Source: Flavobacterium sp. DG2-3
GTDB lineage: Bacteria > Bacteroidota > Bacteroidia > Flavobacteriales > Flavobacteriaceae
NCBI RefSeq assembly: GCF_030730925.1
Contig: NZ_JAVAMB010000002.1
Span: forward strand, 248,001 to 312,000
DNA length: 64,000 bases
Direction: 5' to 3'
Positions 19,286-27,734 of this stretch are shown here, piece by piece (the first letter of the stretch is position 1; each line of letters starts with the position of its first letter). The notes under the pieces were generated by a model. That model had not been told where the DNA came from and searched no databases. It was given only the letters and a program-made list of their open reading frames with translations. A program made the position numbers and the translations under genes.

Positions 19286-20040
19286 TTATTTCGTTAGGTA
19301 TTGTTTTCTTTACCTTAATAGTCATTCTGCTTGTTATCTTCTTTTATTTTTTAAAGAAGAGAAATAAATTCTTAGTAGAAAAAATGGAAGCTGATTTGTA
19401 TTTCCAGTCCGAATTGGTTAAAACAAGAATTGAAATAAAAGACCAGACTTTATCTGAAATCAGTAAAGAATTGCATGACAATATCGGACAGATTATTTCG
19501 GTTGCCATAATGCAGCTTAATATCGGAATCAGCAATAAAAACATCCAAATAGAAGAACTTAAAGATTTGAAAGCTGTTTTAGCAAAATCTTTAGACGAAC
19601 TGCGCATTCTCTCACGCATTATAAACAAAGACAATCTCCTTCATAATAATTTTATCGAAGCCATTCAGCAGGATTTGGAAAGAATTAAAAAGCTTAAAAA
19701 AATTAAATTCAATTTTAAACAGATTGGAACAGTCCCTGCAATAAATGAAGAACACGAACTTATTGTTTACAGAATTTTTCAAGAAGCGCTCCATAACAGT
19801 TTAAAGCATTCTAGAAGCGATTTGTTTGATGTTCATATTGAAACTACCGATTCTTTTTTCATATTAAATCTAAAAGATTTCGGAATTGGCTATGACGTTA
19901 AAAAGTCAAATTCAGGAATCGGATTGAATAATATGAAATTAAGAGCTAAGCTTATTGGCGCCCAGTTGATCTTAAATTCTGATACGTCTGGAACCAGTGT
20001 AACCATCAAATACCCATTAACCCAAGGCTATGAAAACTAA
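19258..20040 (+). CDS. Sensor histidine kinase, HisKA_3/NarX-like
   Basis: An inner-membrane kinase of 260 residues with one N-terminal helix (about 9-31) and no periplasmic sensing domain. The phosphoacceptor motif is ELHDNIGQ (histidine about residue 74), followed by the dimerisation helices. The HATPase_c domain has its N box in EALHNSLKHS, the G1 box in DFGIGYDV and the G2 box in SGIGLNNMKLRAKLIG. It overlaps the upstream membrane protein by 28 bases and the downstream response regulator by 11 bases, which marks a coupled two-component system. Confidence 0.92.
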   Translation: MERKEIQLLVISLGIVFFTLIVILLVIFFYFLKKRNKFLVEKMEADLYFQSELVKTRIEIKDQTLSEISKELHDNIGQIISVAIMQLNIGISNKNIQIEELKDLKAVLAKSLDELRILSRIINKDNLLHNNFIEAIQQDLERIKKLKKIKFNFKQIGTVPAINEEHELIVYRIFQEALHNSLKHSRSDLFDVHIETTDSFFILNLKDFGIGYDVKKSNSGIGLNNMKLRAKLIGAQLILNSDTSGTSVTIKYPLTQGYEN

Positions 20041-20680
20041 CTCTAAACGAAAAATAATAATTGTAGATGATCATTTGCTTTTTTCGCAGTCTCTCGAACT
20101 GCTAATAAAAAGTTTTGGCGATTATGAAGTGATAAACCGCTTTGAAAATGGAAAAGTCTTCATCGACTATATCGAACAAAACAACGAGGCTGAAATCGAT
20201 CTTATTCTGCTTGATGTTAATATGCCTGTACTCGACGGATTAAGTACAATGAAATGGCTTAAAGACAATCGGCCAGATTTGAAAGTAATTGCTTTATCGG
20301 TAAACGACGATGAAGAAATTATCATAAAAATGATCACAAATGGCGCAAAAGGTTATCTGCTGAAAGATACTTCTCCAGAAATCTTTAAAGAAGCAATTGA
20401 ATGCGTCATCGAAAAGGGTTTTTATTTTACAGAACTTGTTTCTGGAATGCTAATTAATAAAGTTGGAGGCGATAACAAAAAGATTTCTCTAAAAGAAAAA
20501 GAAATTGTTTTTATCAAACATGCCTGTACTGAAATGACTTATAAGGAAATAGCATCAGAAATGTGTTTAAGCCCCAAAACCATTGATGGCTATAGAGAAT
20601 CACTTTTTGACAAACTTGAAATAAAAACCCGAATCGGACTTGTGCTTTATGCGATTAAGCATAAAATTGTTTTTGTTTAA
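20030..20680 (+). CDS. Response regulator, NarL/FixJ type
   Basis: A 216-residue DNA-binding response regulator and the partner of the overlapping histidine kinase. The receiver domain (1-125) has the acidic pair in IIIVDDH, the phosphorylated aspartate in LILLDVNMPVLDG (about residue 64), and the conserved lysine in KGYLLKDTSPE. The LuxR-type helix-turn-helix covers about 150-212 (YKEIASEMCLSPKTIDGYRE). Its stop is one base from the stop of the oppositely oriented apt gene. Targets are not visible. Confidence 0.93.
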   Translation: MKTNSKRKIIIVDDHLLFSQSLELLIKSFGDYEVINRFENGKVFIDYIEQNNEAEIDLILLDVNMPVLDGLSTMKWLKDNRPDLKVIALSVNDDEEIIIKMITNGAKGYLLKDTSPEIFKEAIECVIEKGFYFTELVSGMLINKVGGDNKKISLKEKEIVFIKHACTEMTYKEIASEMCLSPKTIDGYRESLFDKLEIKTRIGLVLYAIKHKIVFV

Positions 20681-20681
20681 T

Positions 20682-21194
20682 CTAGTACGTTAACGCTGCA
20701 AAAACAGGATATTCCTTAATTTTCTCTCTTCCGTTAAGAAAAGTCAGTTCCATTAAGAAATTACATTGTACAATTTCGCCACCCAGTTTTTCGACCAATT
20801 CGCAAACTGCTTTTGCTGTTCCGCCAGTAGCCAAGACATCATCGTGAATTAACACGTGATCGCCTTTTTTGATAGCATCTGTGTGCATTTCTAAACTATC
20901 AGAGCCATATTCCAATTCGTAAGAAGCAGAAACCGTATCAAACGGAAGCTTCTTTGGTTTTCTCACAGGCACAAATCCAGCATTTAATTCCTGAGCTAGT
21001 AACATTCCGAAGAAAAAACCTCGAGATTCAGCTCCAACCACTTTATCAATTTTTTGTCCATTTAAAGAATCCAACAAAATTTTTAGGCAATTGGTACGCG
21101 CTTCTGGGTCACCAAGCAAAGGTGTGATATCTTTAAATAAAATTCCTTCTTTTGGAAATCCCTGAATATCACGTATATACTTTTCAATCTTCAT
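20682..21194 (-). CDS. apt: Adenine phosphoribosyltransferase
   Basis: Purine salvage enzyme: adenine plus PRPP gives AMP and pyrophosphate. The 170 residues are the usual length. The type I PRTase PRPP-binding loop is VLIHDDVLATGGTAKA (about 122-137). The N-terminal GILFKDITPLL and the hood segment VGAESRGFFFG are typical for Apt. It sits divergently from the tRNA-Arg gene, so it is the last clear chromosomal protein gene before the element boundary. Confidence 0.95.
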   Translation of the reverse strand: MKIEKYIRDIQGFPKEGILFKDITPLLGDPEARTNCLKILLDSLNGQKIDKVVGAESRGFFFGMLLAQELNAGFVPVRKPKKLPFDTVSASYELEYGSDSLEMHTDAIKKGDHVLIHDDVLATGGTAKAVCELVEKLGGEIVQCNFLMELTFLNGREKIKEYPVFAALTY

Positions 21195-21222
21195 TTTTTT
21201 TTAATTTTCTGTTATTTTTTCC

Positions 21223-21252
21223 TTGTTTATCTCACATTTATGTCTATCTTTG
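21223..21252 (+). promoter_or_regulatory. Promoter of tRNA-Arg
   Basis: TTG (21223-21225), a 19-base spacer and TATCTTTG (21245-21252) match the Bacteroidetes -33/-7 consensus. The tRNA begins 57 bases downstream, leaving a short 5' leader to be processed. Confidence 0.7.
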
Positions 21253-21308
21253 CACCCGCAATAAGCAATCAACAAAGCTACAAAAAAATAGCTAATTGAT
21301 AACAAAAA

Positions 21309-21382
21309 GGCCTCGTGGCGCAACTGAATAGCGCATCTGATTACGGCTCAGAAGGTTACTGGTTTGAATCCAGTCGAGGTCA
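21309..21382 (+). tRNA. tRNA-Arg(ACG)
   Basis: A complete 74-base cloverleaf. The acceptor stem GGCCTCG pairs with CGAGGTC (one G-T pair), with discriminator A at 21382. The D stem is GCGC/GCGC, the anticodon stem TCTGA/TCAGA with loop TTACGGC (anticodon ACG, reading CGU), and the T stem ACTGG/CCAGT with loop TTTGAAT. CCA is not encoded. The antisense strand of its 3' half codes for the last residues of the serine recombinase, which points to this gene as the element's integration site. Confidence 0.95.
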
Positions 21383-22898
21383 CTTCTCGGGACAAAAGAT
21401 AAAAATCATCTTTTGTCCCGTTTTTTTTTGCTTTTAACTGTTTGTTAATGAGATAAATAGACTCCACTATTTTGTTCACTCTAGCGGTTTGTACTTTATT
21501 TTCGTGAATTGTGAAATTTTCGGGGTAAACTAAACCAATTAGGCTTCTTGCATCAGATAAATCCCTTTTCAAATATGAATCACTAAGCTTGATAAGGTTG
21601 TCAACCCCCTTTATCAGTAGCTCTTCAATACTATGCTTATCTTTAGTGACTGTTGATAGCTCACGTTCAAGGTTTGCAATTCGTGCACCATAGTCATCTT
21701 TCATTAGCTTATAATCATCAGCTTCAATTTTTGATGTAAGGAGAAGATCTCTTGCATTGCTTAATCTGAGTTCAAAATCTTTTATCTGTTCTACAAGTCT
21801 TCTTTTCTGTTCGCCGGCATTATTTGCGAGATCACGATGTGTTTCATATAAAATCGAGCTGTATAATTTCTTGACTTCAGCTATAGGTTGATACTTATTA
21901 AGATCTTCAATAAAAAGTTCATTGGCGATTTCTGAGTTAATTCTAAACTTACATTGCGCTTCACAGTGGTAATAATGATAGTATTTGTGTCTTCCTTTAC
22001 ATTTACTTCCTTGCAGCTTCTTTTGGCACTTTGGACAGATAAAAAAGCCTCTTAATGGGAAATCAACGACAGTTTTAATTTTAGGTCTGTAAAGGCGTGA
22101 TTTTCCATCTAAGATATCTTGTACATTATAAAAAAGGCCTTCAGAAATAAGTGGCTCATGCTGTCCAGTAACAAATCTGCTTTCTTCATCTTTATATTTC
22201 GGTATAAATATTTTACCACAATAAACAGGATTTCTTATTAAGCCCCACATGTTGTTTTTAGTTCTTTTAAATCCTCTTCTGCAAGCCATATGATATATTT
22301 GCTCTGTATTGAATATTCCTTTAGCCAATTCTTCAAATATCCAGCGCATAACAGAAGCGGCAGGTTCTACAAGTGCAATATATTTACTTCCGTCTTCTTT
22401 GGATTTATTAGCATATCCAAACGGTGCAATACCCATATATCTACCTTCTTTTTTCGCCCTTCTCATTCCATGAAAGGTATTTAAAGCTCTTCGATCGTTC
22501 TCAACTTCAGGAGCCGCTAAGTAAAAAGCCAACATCATCTTATTTTCTGGAATTGCCAAATCAAGAGGTTGCTCAATCGCTTGAGGCTCTACACCTAACT
22601 TTCTTAATAAGCTTATCATCTGATAGGCATCACCTGCGTTTCTGCTGAAACGATCCCATTTGGTAAACAAGACTAGGTCAGTTGTGTTCTTCTGTTTTTT
22701 CAGATTCAGTAAAAGTTTATTCCATTGTGGTCTATTAAATGTCTTAGCGGAATGATCCTCATAAATAACGTTACGCACTTCAATATAATTTATTGAGCAA
22801 TATTTCCTTAAAACTTCTTCCTGATTTCTTTGCGAATAACCTTTTTCTGCTTGTTCGTCCGTGCTTACACGTATGTATAAATCTGCTATAATACTCAT
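21348..22898 (-). CDS. Large serine recombinase (integrase)
   Basis: Site-specific recombinase that probably inserts and excises the element. The 516 residues show the large serine recombinase layout. The resolvase catalytic domain is about 1-145, with the nucleophile in YIRVSTDEQ (Ser about 12) and the arginines in LVLFTKWDRFSRN. The Recombinase domain is about 160-260 (RNPVYCGKIFIPKY). A zinc ribbon (FICPKCQKKL, then CEAQC) and a coiled coil (about 360-430) follow. The last 25 or so residues (ending STGFKPVTF) are encoded by the antisense of the tRNA terminator and tRNA-Arg 3' half. The start overlaps the stop of an upstream small gene as ATGA. Confidence 0.93.
   Translation of the reverse strand: MSIIADLYIRVSTDEQAEKGYSQRNQEEVLRKYCSINYIEVRNVIYEDHSAKTFNRPQWNKLLLNLKKQKNTTDLVLFTKWDRFSRNAGDAYQMISLLRKLGVEPQAIEQPLDLAIPENKMMLAFYLAAPEVENDRRALNTFHGMRRAKKEGRYMGIAPFGYANKSKEDGSKYIALVEPAASVMRWIFEELAKGIFNTEQIYHMACRRGFKRTKNNMWGLIRNPVYCGKIFIPKYKDEESRFVTGQHEPLISEGLFYNVQDILDGKSRLYRPKIKTVVDFPLRGFFICPKCQKKLQGSKCKGRHKYYHYYHCEAQCKFRINSEIANELFIEDLNKYQPIAEVKKLYSSILYETHRDLANNAGEQKRRLVEQIKDFELRLSNARDLLLTSKIEADDYKLMKDDYGARIANLERELSTVTKDKHSIEELLIKGVDNLIKLSDSYLKRDLSDARSLIGLVYPENFTIHENKVQTARVNKIVESIYLINKQLKAKKNGTKDDFYLLSREVTSTGFKPVTF
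21388..21429 (+). terminator. Terminator after tRNA-Arg
   Basis: A 13-bp perfect stem (CGGGACAAAAGAT at 21388-21400 with ATCTTTTGTCCCG at 21408-21420), a 7-base loop and nine T (21421-21429). It begins 6 bases after the tRNA and lies inside the antisense recombinase frame. Confidence 0.88.
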
Positions 22899-23059
22899 GA
22901 CTCCAAAAATTTAGATACGGCTACATGAGCCATTTTTCGTAAAAATAGCAAAATTTCAGTTGCTTCTTCGATTGTAACATTCATACCCTCAGAGTTTAAC
23001 ATATTCATAGCTTTCTCTGGGGTTATTTTCCCTCTTGTGTTTTCCTCTTCATCTTCCAT
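22895..23059 (-). CDS. Small protein of 54 residues coupled to the recombinase
   Basis: A short frame beginning MEDEEENTRGKITPEKAMNM and ending VAVSKFLES. It is acidic at the N-terminus with a predicted helical second half (TIEEATEILLFLRKMAHVAV). Its TGA stop and the recombinase ATG overlap as ATGA, the usual sign of translational coupling. I recall similar small proteins (PEKA...L...G..V...EA..IL.FL) in Bacteroidetes mobile elements but cannot name a family. A role as an accessory (directionality) factor is a guess. Confidence 0.72.
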   Translation of the reverse strand: MEDEEENTRGKITPEKAMNMLNSEGMNVTIEEATEILLFLRKMAHVAVSKFLES

Positions 23060-23077
23060 TTCTACAATATTTTATAT

Positions 23078-23102
23078 AAAAAAAGCCCTTATTAAGGGCT
23101 TT
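23078..23102 (-). terminator. Terminator upstream of the 54-residue gene
   Basis: Stem AAAGCCCTT (23082-23090) with AAGGGCTTT (23094-23102) and a 3-base loop. On the minus strand it ends in seven T (complement of 23078-23084). It closes the transcript of the gene at 23120-23404. Confidence 0.8.
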
Positions 23103-23119
23103 AGTTTTTTATTATTACA

Positions 23120-23404
23120 TTACTCAAAAAAATAAATCTTACTCCCTTGTGTTTTCTTAAACGACCGCTCATACTTTATATAACCATAAGTACTCAATTC
23201 CTGAATACATTTATGATAAGTGTAAGCTGAAGATATTTTTGCCAAAGGAGTTATTTCATGTCTATAGACCTGTATAGGATTCATGAAACCTTTTTCAACT
23301 CTATACTTTAGCAGTGCAGCATAAATTGCAATATGAGTGGAACTAATTCGAAAATCATTTTCAATTGCAGAAAAGAAGTCCAGTAAGCTTTTCAGATTTT
23401 CCAT
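23120..23404 (-). CDS. Small winged-helix-like protein of the element
   Basis: A 94-residue protein with a pattern resembling a winged helix-turn-helix: residues about 24-75 hold helices around IAIYAALLKYRVEKGF, ITPLAKISSAYTYHKCIQEL and the wing YGYIKYERSFKK. No signal peptide. It is the last gene of a long minus-strand series, 10 bases after the DUF3945-like gene and just before a terminator. I recall similar proteins in Bacteroidetes conjugative elements, where they are annotated as regulators, but the target here is not visible. Confidence 0.72.
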   Translation of the reverse strand: MENLKSLLDFFSAIENDFRISSTHIAIYAALLKYRVEKGFMNPIQVYRHEITPLAKISSAYTYHKCIQELSTYGYIKYERSFKKTQGSKIYFFE

Positions 23405-23414
23405 AGCCTTTATT

Positions 23415-24458
23415 TTATATTTTTCTGCATTTACTTTTGACTTTGATATCTTGACTTTTTAAACTTGATTGTAATTTCAATGGGACATCCCTTTTAACTC
23501 TAAACAAACTTTCAATTGTCACCTTCCTTAAGTTTTCATTGTAGATATTCAGACACTTATTTTGAGGATTAGCTTCGATATAGACCTTACATTCCTTTCC
23601 TTCTTTGGTTAAAGTCACTGCTTCTCTTCTGCCTTCTTTAAGAGAATCTAGTAAAGAATTGATTTCCGATTGACCTGAAGTCTTCAGAAATAATTCAGAT
23701 ACACTTTTTTCAATGTTGAAGCCATATGATTCATGAAATTCTTTTAATTGATAATTATTATCAACTCCTTTTTGATTAAAGTCTAATTGTTTCCAAGTCC
23801 CTGCTGTTAAAACTGCTCTACCTGATAGTAATTCGTAAGCCTGCTCTGAATTATAAGCTTTTACCTCTTCAACATTAAAATAGTATTGCCTATTCTCGTT
23901 ATTACCATTCTGATGATGGAGATTAGAGTTAAAACCTTTAAAATCATAATGTCCCTGCTCATTTTTTATAAAATGAAGAGAATGATTCATCTGGTCGTGC
24001 TCATTAAGATAATAAGATATTGGAACAGTAAATTTATCCTGCCCCAGCCTCATATACCTATCAACTTTATTGTATGCATCTTTAAAGCCAGCACGTTCCA
24101 GATTATCTGCAAGCAACTGATTGCTTTTTAGCTCCTCTCTGCTTTCTTTTTGAGCATTGATTCTTTCTACAACAAATTTGCGCATTAGTTTATAGAAATA
24201 CTGTCGAAACCTGTCCGGATAAATTTTCTTAATTAAAGTGTTTCGTTCGTTTCTTATAATCTGCAATGCAGTACGTTCATCTAATTGATTTGTATTCTTG
24301 TACTTCAATAAAATATTTTCATAGAACCTTAGTTTCTCTTTTAATAGAGAATTTTCTAACGATGAACTTGATTTAAAAAGTTTCTTCAGTCGGTCTTCTT
24401 TTGAATTCCACCCAGCAATCTCTGACTCCAGTCTATTTGTATGAACCTCATTATTCAT
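23415..24458 (-). CDS. DUF3945-like protein (first copy), element-associated
   Basis: A 347-residue hydrophilic protein. Its second half (about 180-335) aligns by eye with its 267-residue upstream neighbour: AYELLSGRAVLTAGTWKQLDF, FHESYGFNIEKSVSEL, ALTKEGK-like turn and KVYIEANPQNKCLNIYNENL. This block is the DUF3945-type repeat known from Bacteroidetes mobile elements; its function is unknown. The N-terminal 150 residues are Lys/Glu/Arg-rich and helical (RNERNTLIKKIYPDRFRQYF). No membrane helix or signal peptide is seen, so a cytoplasmic, possibly DNA-associated role is an inference. Confidence 0.78.
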   Translation of the reverse strand: MNNEVHTNRLESEIAGWNSKEDRLKKLFKSSSSLENSLLKEKLRFYENILLKYKNTNQLDERTALQIIRNERNTLIKKIYPDRFRQYFYKLMRKFVVERINAQKESREELKSNQLLADNLERAGFKDAYNKVDRYMRLGQDKFTVPISYYLNEHDQMNHSLHFIKNEQGHYDFKGFNSNLHHQNGNNENRQYYFNVEEVKAYNSEQAYELLSGRAVLTAGTWKQLDFNQKGVDNNYQLKEFHESYGFNIEKSVSELFLKTSGQSEINSLLDSLKEGRREAVTLTKEGKECKVYIEANPQNKCLNIYNENLRKVTIESLFRVKRDVPLKLQSSLKSQDIKVKSKCRKI

Positions 24459-24486
24459 AATTTTAAACTTTAGAGGTTAAGAATTT

Positions 24487-25290
24487 CTATACAGATTTAC
24501 CTGCCTTTCTTTTATGGGCAGCAGTTTTCTTTTCCCTCTTATCAGGTTCATCATCACTATCCTGCTTCTGTGATTGTTCTTTCGAAGCTGACTTTTCTTT
24601 TGATTCCGACTGCTTTTGATCCTTGCTCTCGCGATGATTAATCCTTTGTAAATTATCGTCGTAAACATTTACAGTCTTAAATTGTGGATTTGCCTCTACA
24701 TACTGTTTGCTTTCTACTCCACTAACAACAAAAGTTACGGACTGAAGATTACCTTTTTTAAGTGAATTTAAAAGATCTTCTTTGTATTTAGGTGTTTCAA
24801 GTTCCTTTATAGAATGTTTTGCTAAACTTGCTTCCAAATCGTACCCATAATTTTGATGGTAATGATTTATTTTAAAGTTTCCATTACTCTCGGATTCCTT
24901 AAAGTCAATTTTTAGCCAGGAATTATACACTTCACCTTCCTTCGTTTTAAGATCTTTATTTACAGAACGACCTTCCATTAAATTATAAGCTTCTTTAAGG
25001 GTAATATTACTGCTGTTGCTATTAATATAAAAAGTCTGTTCTAATCCTTCTTTTGATTCTTCTTTTTTAAGATTCACATGATAAGAATTAAAAAAGTACA
25101 GATCACTTTGGTCGGATTTTTTAAAATTCAGTTCGGCAGTCATTGCATCTTTTCCATAAACACCTTCTTTTATAATCTTAAACTCTGTCTCTCCTTTTAG
25201 CATCTTTTCTTTCAGATCCTGATCGAACGTTTCTCCAAATCCAGTATATTTCAACTGATCTTTTAGGAATTCTAAATTTTTCTGATTCAT
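24487..25290 (-). CDS. DUF3945-like protein (second copy)
   Basis: A 267-residue paralogue of the next gene downstream. It contains AYNLMEGRSVNKDLKTKEGE, NYGYDLEASLAKHSIKELE and QYVEANPQFKTVNVYDDNLQ, the blocks I associate with DUF3945. The last 40 residues are a highly charged Lys/Glu/Ser tail (SKEQSQKQDSDDEPDKREKK) that may bind nucleic acid or be disordered. It starts 28 bases after the traN stop and is probably the tail of the transfer operon. Function is unknown for the family. Confidence 0.8.
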   Translation of the reverse strand: MNQKNLEFLKDQLKYTGFGETFDQDLKEKMLKGETEFKIIKEGVYGKDAMTAELNFKKSDQSDLYFFNSYHVNLKKEESKEGLEQTFYINSNSSNITLKEAYNLMEGRSVNKDLKTKEGEVYNSWLKIDFKESESNGNFKINHYHQNYGYDLEASLAKHSIKELETPKYKEDLLNSLKKGNLQSVTFVVSGVESKQYVEANPQFKTVNVYDDNLQRINHRESKDQKQSESKEKSASKEQSQKQDSDDEPDKREKKTAAHKRKAGKSV

Positions 25291-25318
25291 GATAAATTAT
25301 TTTAATGTTATTATTGTT

Positions 25319-26167
25319 TTAAAAACTATTAAGAACATCAAGATCAATTAGATCATTATTCTTGATGTCTATTTCTAATTGTCTGCCACCATTCTTTTCA
25401 ATAAGTTGAATCGTTAGGTATTTTTTCTCAGGGATAGTAAACTTTGATAAAGCATAGACTAAATTCACTTCAGATTTATCTGGAATGAGCATGGAGTTGG
25501 AAGTTGAAAAAAGCGGAAGTATTTCTATTTCCTGTGAAGCAGTACGTTTAGATTTTCTCTGATCTCGAATAAAAAAACGAAGCTGGTCTATATCGTAATT
25601 TATCTGTGAAGTATTACCTAAAACAAGTCTGATGTAAAGAACATCCTGATGAATAAATATGCCGTTCACACTAAGATTAATATCAAATCTTGAACTCTTT
25701 AAACCGCTTATTTTTTTCTTTTTCAACAAAGCAAGCTTAGAATACTGTTCAATTTTCTTTTGATTTTCATTATCGAGCGAAAACAAAATATCATTATTTA
25801 CTATTGCACTATTGTCAGCCTTAATGTTTAAATCCGGGCATACCTCATCATAATTCAGAACAAAGACATATAGCCTGCTGTCGGCTGTAACTACAGTAAT
25901 ATTGGTCTGTATAAAATTCTGCTTAGCAGCTTTCAGCAGTAAAATGTTTTCTACTCCTTTTGCCTTTTGCATTAAAATATCCTGACTTCCCTTATCTACA
26001 CTTTTAATCGCATAAGGAAACACTATGCTTGTTGTTTTAGAATAAGCAATCTGCACGTTTTTAAACTGATCCTGATTGAAATCAACAACTCTATTTATCA
26101 ATTGTGCATTACCCGACAGTATACTTAAAAGCAGGCAGACCAAATTCATCCAATTATTATTTTTCAT
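25319..26167 (-). CDS. traN: Conjugative transposon protein TraN (DUF4138)
   Basis: Predicted outer part of the mating channel, corresponding to VirB9-like TraN of CTnDOT-type elements. A signal peptide covers about residues 1-21. The mature protein carries the TraN pattern: FKNVQIAYSKTTSIVFPYAI near residue 40, LLLKAAKQNFIQTNITVVT near 80, and a C-terminal beta domain about 160-270. At 282 residues it is close to the family's usual size. It is the last tra gene of the operon here, 15 bases after traM. Confidence 0.88.
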   Translation of the reverse strand: MKNNNWMNLVCLLLSILSGNAQLINRVVDFNQDQFKNVQIAYSKTTSIVFPYAIKSVDKGSQDILMQKAKGVENILLLKAAKQNFIQTNITVVTADSRLYVFVLNYDEVCPDLNIKADNSAIVNNDILFSLDNENQKKIEQYSKLALLKKKKISGLKSSRFDINLSVNGIFIHQDVLYIRLVLGNTSQINYDIDQLRFFIRDQRKSKRTASQEIEILPLFSTSNSMLIPDKSEVNLVYALSKFTIPEKKYLTIQLIEKNGGRQLEIDIKNNDLIDLDVLNSF

Positions 26168-26182
26168 TTTTTCAAGATTTAA

Positions 26183-27457
26183 TTATTTCAAATTCTTTTG
26201 TTTTTCATCGTAGAGTAAAATTTGATATCCAGCCTTTATGACAACTTTTATAAGTTTTACCTTTTTGCTCATAAGGCTTTTTGCTGCTTCAATTCCCATC
26301 TCTGCAGCCTGCGCACCCCATGAGTCGGTAACTCCATTTAATCCTAAAGTTTGAAGAGAGCGGTCTGCAGAAGTTTTAGCTACCTCCCTGCTTATTGCTC
26401 CCGGAATATAGATTCCGTCAATTCCATCCAAGTCGTAAACAGAGAGTTCAACAGGGAAAATTGAATTTCGATACTGGATATTATTAATTTTAACCTCCAG
26501 CCTTTCTCCTTTCAAAGATGCAATGCCATACAAAAAAGTGTTCTTAGGAATAAGTATGCCCTGGAGAAATACGTCAGTTTTTAATCTTAATTTTATAATT
26601 GCCCCATTTACAATAGTTTGTGTCTCGTGTATTATTGCTTCGATAGAATTCTGCTGCTGTTCCATATCTAAGTTTTCATCAACTGAATAAAATGAGTTAG
26701 ATTTTAAGAGATCTGGAGCTGCTATATTTTGCTGTAGAGAAGTAGTGTTATCTACTTCTTTTTTATGGCTAACAGTGAAAACTTTTCCTTTGTTTATTTC
26801 TGAAGCTTGCTTTAACTTTTCCTGTACACGTGATGGATGCTGAATATCAAGAATGTTTTCAAGCATACCGCCGAGTTGTTTTAGTTCTTGATCAGGTTCT
26901 TGCGAAGTGCCTATTTGTGACATCATCTGCTCTAAGTTTTTTATCGCATCTGATTCACCTTTTGATGATCCATAGTTTTCAAACTCACTCATATCCTGAC
27001 CATAATTATCAGGGACAGCAGGCTGGCTGATTACTTTTTGAAGTGCTTTAAGTTTTTGATAAACTTTCTGTTCGTTTGCATCTTGATAAGAGGATGTATT
27101 AAATACACTATGTGCTCTTACTAAATTATTATCCGTAAAATCATCTATTGATCCTTCTGCTATTTTTTGATTTGAGTAATTAGGGTCTTTTTTTATTTGT
27201 TCCAGCAATTTGATCGAATCTACTGCCGCTTGGTCGTAGTAACTCATTTTATCGAGTGATGAATCTTCTTTAAATTTAGGAATGGGAAGATTAAAGTTAA
27301 ATCCCTTTTTAATTTCTCTTTTGGCCGTTTCTGCTTCCATTCTTCCACCACCTAAAATGTAGAATAATATGGTTATAAAAGGAAGTGTTATAAGAGGCAG
27401 AACTAAAAGCATTTTTCTTCTTTTAGATTCTTTGAGTGATATTATTTTTTGCTGCAT
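26183..27457 (-). CDS. traM: Conjugative transposon protein TraM
   Basis: VirB10-like channel component spanning from inner membrane to periplasm. The one helix is near residues 17-34 (LLVLPLITLPFITILFYILG). A long Gln/Ser-rich periplasmic linker follows. The conserved C-terminal beta domain begins about residue 270 (EAIIHETQTIVNGAIIKLRL, then IPKNTFLYGIASLKGERLEV) and ends with GAQAAEMGIEAAKSLMSKKV. Its length of 424 residues is normal. It overlaps nothing but is only 4 bases from traL. Confidence 0.9.
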   Translation of the reverse strand: MQQKIISLKESKRRKMLLVLPLITLPFITILFYILGGGRMEAETAKREIKKGFNFNLPIPKFKEDSSLDKMSYYDQAAVDSIKLLEQIKKDPNYSNQKIAEGSIDDFTDNNLVRAHSVFNTSSYQDANEQKVYQKLKALQKVISQPAVPDNYGQDMSEFENYGSSKGESDAIKNLEQMMSQIGTSQEPDQELKQLGGMLENILDIQHPSRVQEKLKQASEINKGKVFTVSHKKEVDNTTSLQQNIAAPDLLKSNSFYSVDENLDMEQQQNSIEAIIHETQTIVNGAIIKLRLKTDVFLQGILIPKNTFLYGIASLKGERLEVKINNIQYRNSIFPVELSVYDLDGIDGIYIPGAISREVAKTSADRSLQTLGLNGVTDSWGAQAAEMGIEAAKSLMSKKVKLIKVVIKAGYQILLYDEKQKNLK

Positions 27458-27461
27458 GACA

Positions 27462-27728
27462 TTACTTTTTAAAATTGATTGTTTTAATTTTTGAAATGGT
27501 TTCCGGGTTTTTATTTATTTCAGAATTTTTCTTTGAGAACGCCGCGTAAATGTTATAGAGAAAATACCCTCCCTCCAAAACAGTAAACAGAACCAGCAGA
27601 TAAATAATGGCTCTTTTAGAAAGTCTGCCCGTTAAAGATTCCATTTTTTGCACCCACTTATCTTGTGCAGATAAGTAATACTTATTGTAAATAAATGGCT
27701 CTTCTCGCTTTTTAATTAATTGTTTCAT
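27462..27728 (-). CDS. Small inner-membrane transfer protein in the TraL position
   Basis: An 88-residue protein with one hydrophobic helix (about 40-61, AIIYLLVLFTVLEGGYFLYN) and basic flanks. Size, topology and position between traK and traM fit TraL of Bacteroidetes conjugative elements, but the sequence itself is too short and variable for a firm identification. It is separated from traK by 6 bases and from traM by 4. Confidence 0.68.
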   Translation of the reverse strand: MKQLIKKREEPFIYNKYYLSAQDKWVQKMESLTGRLSKRAIIYLLVLFTVLEGGYFLYNIYAAFSKKNSEINKNPETISKIKTINFKK

Positions 27729-27734
27729 AACTGT

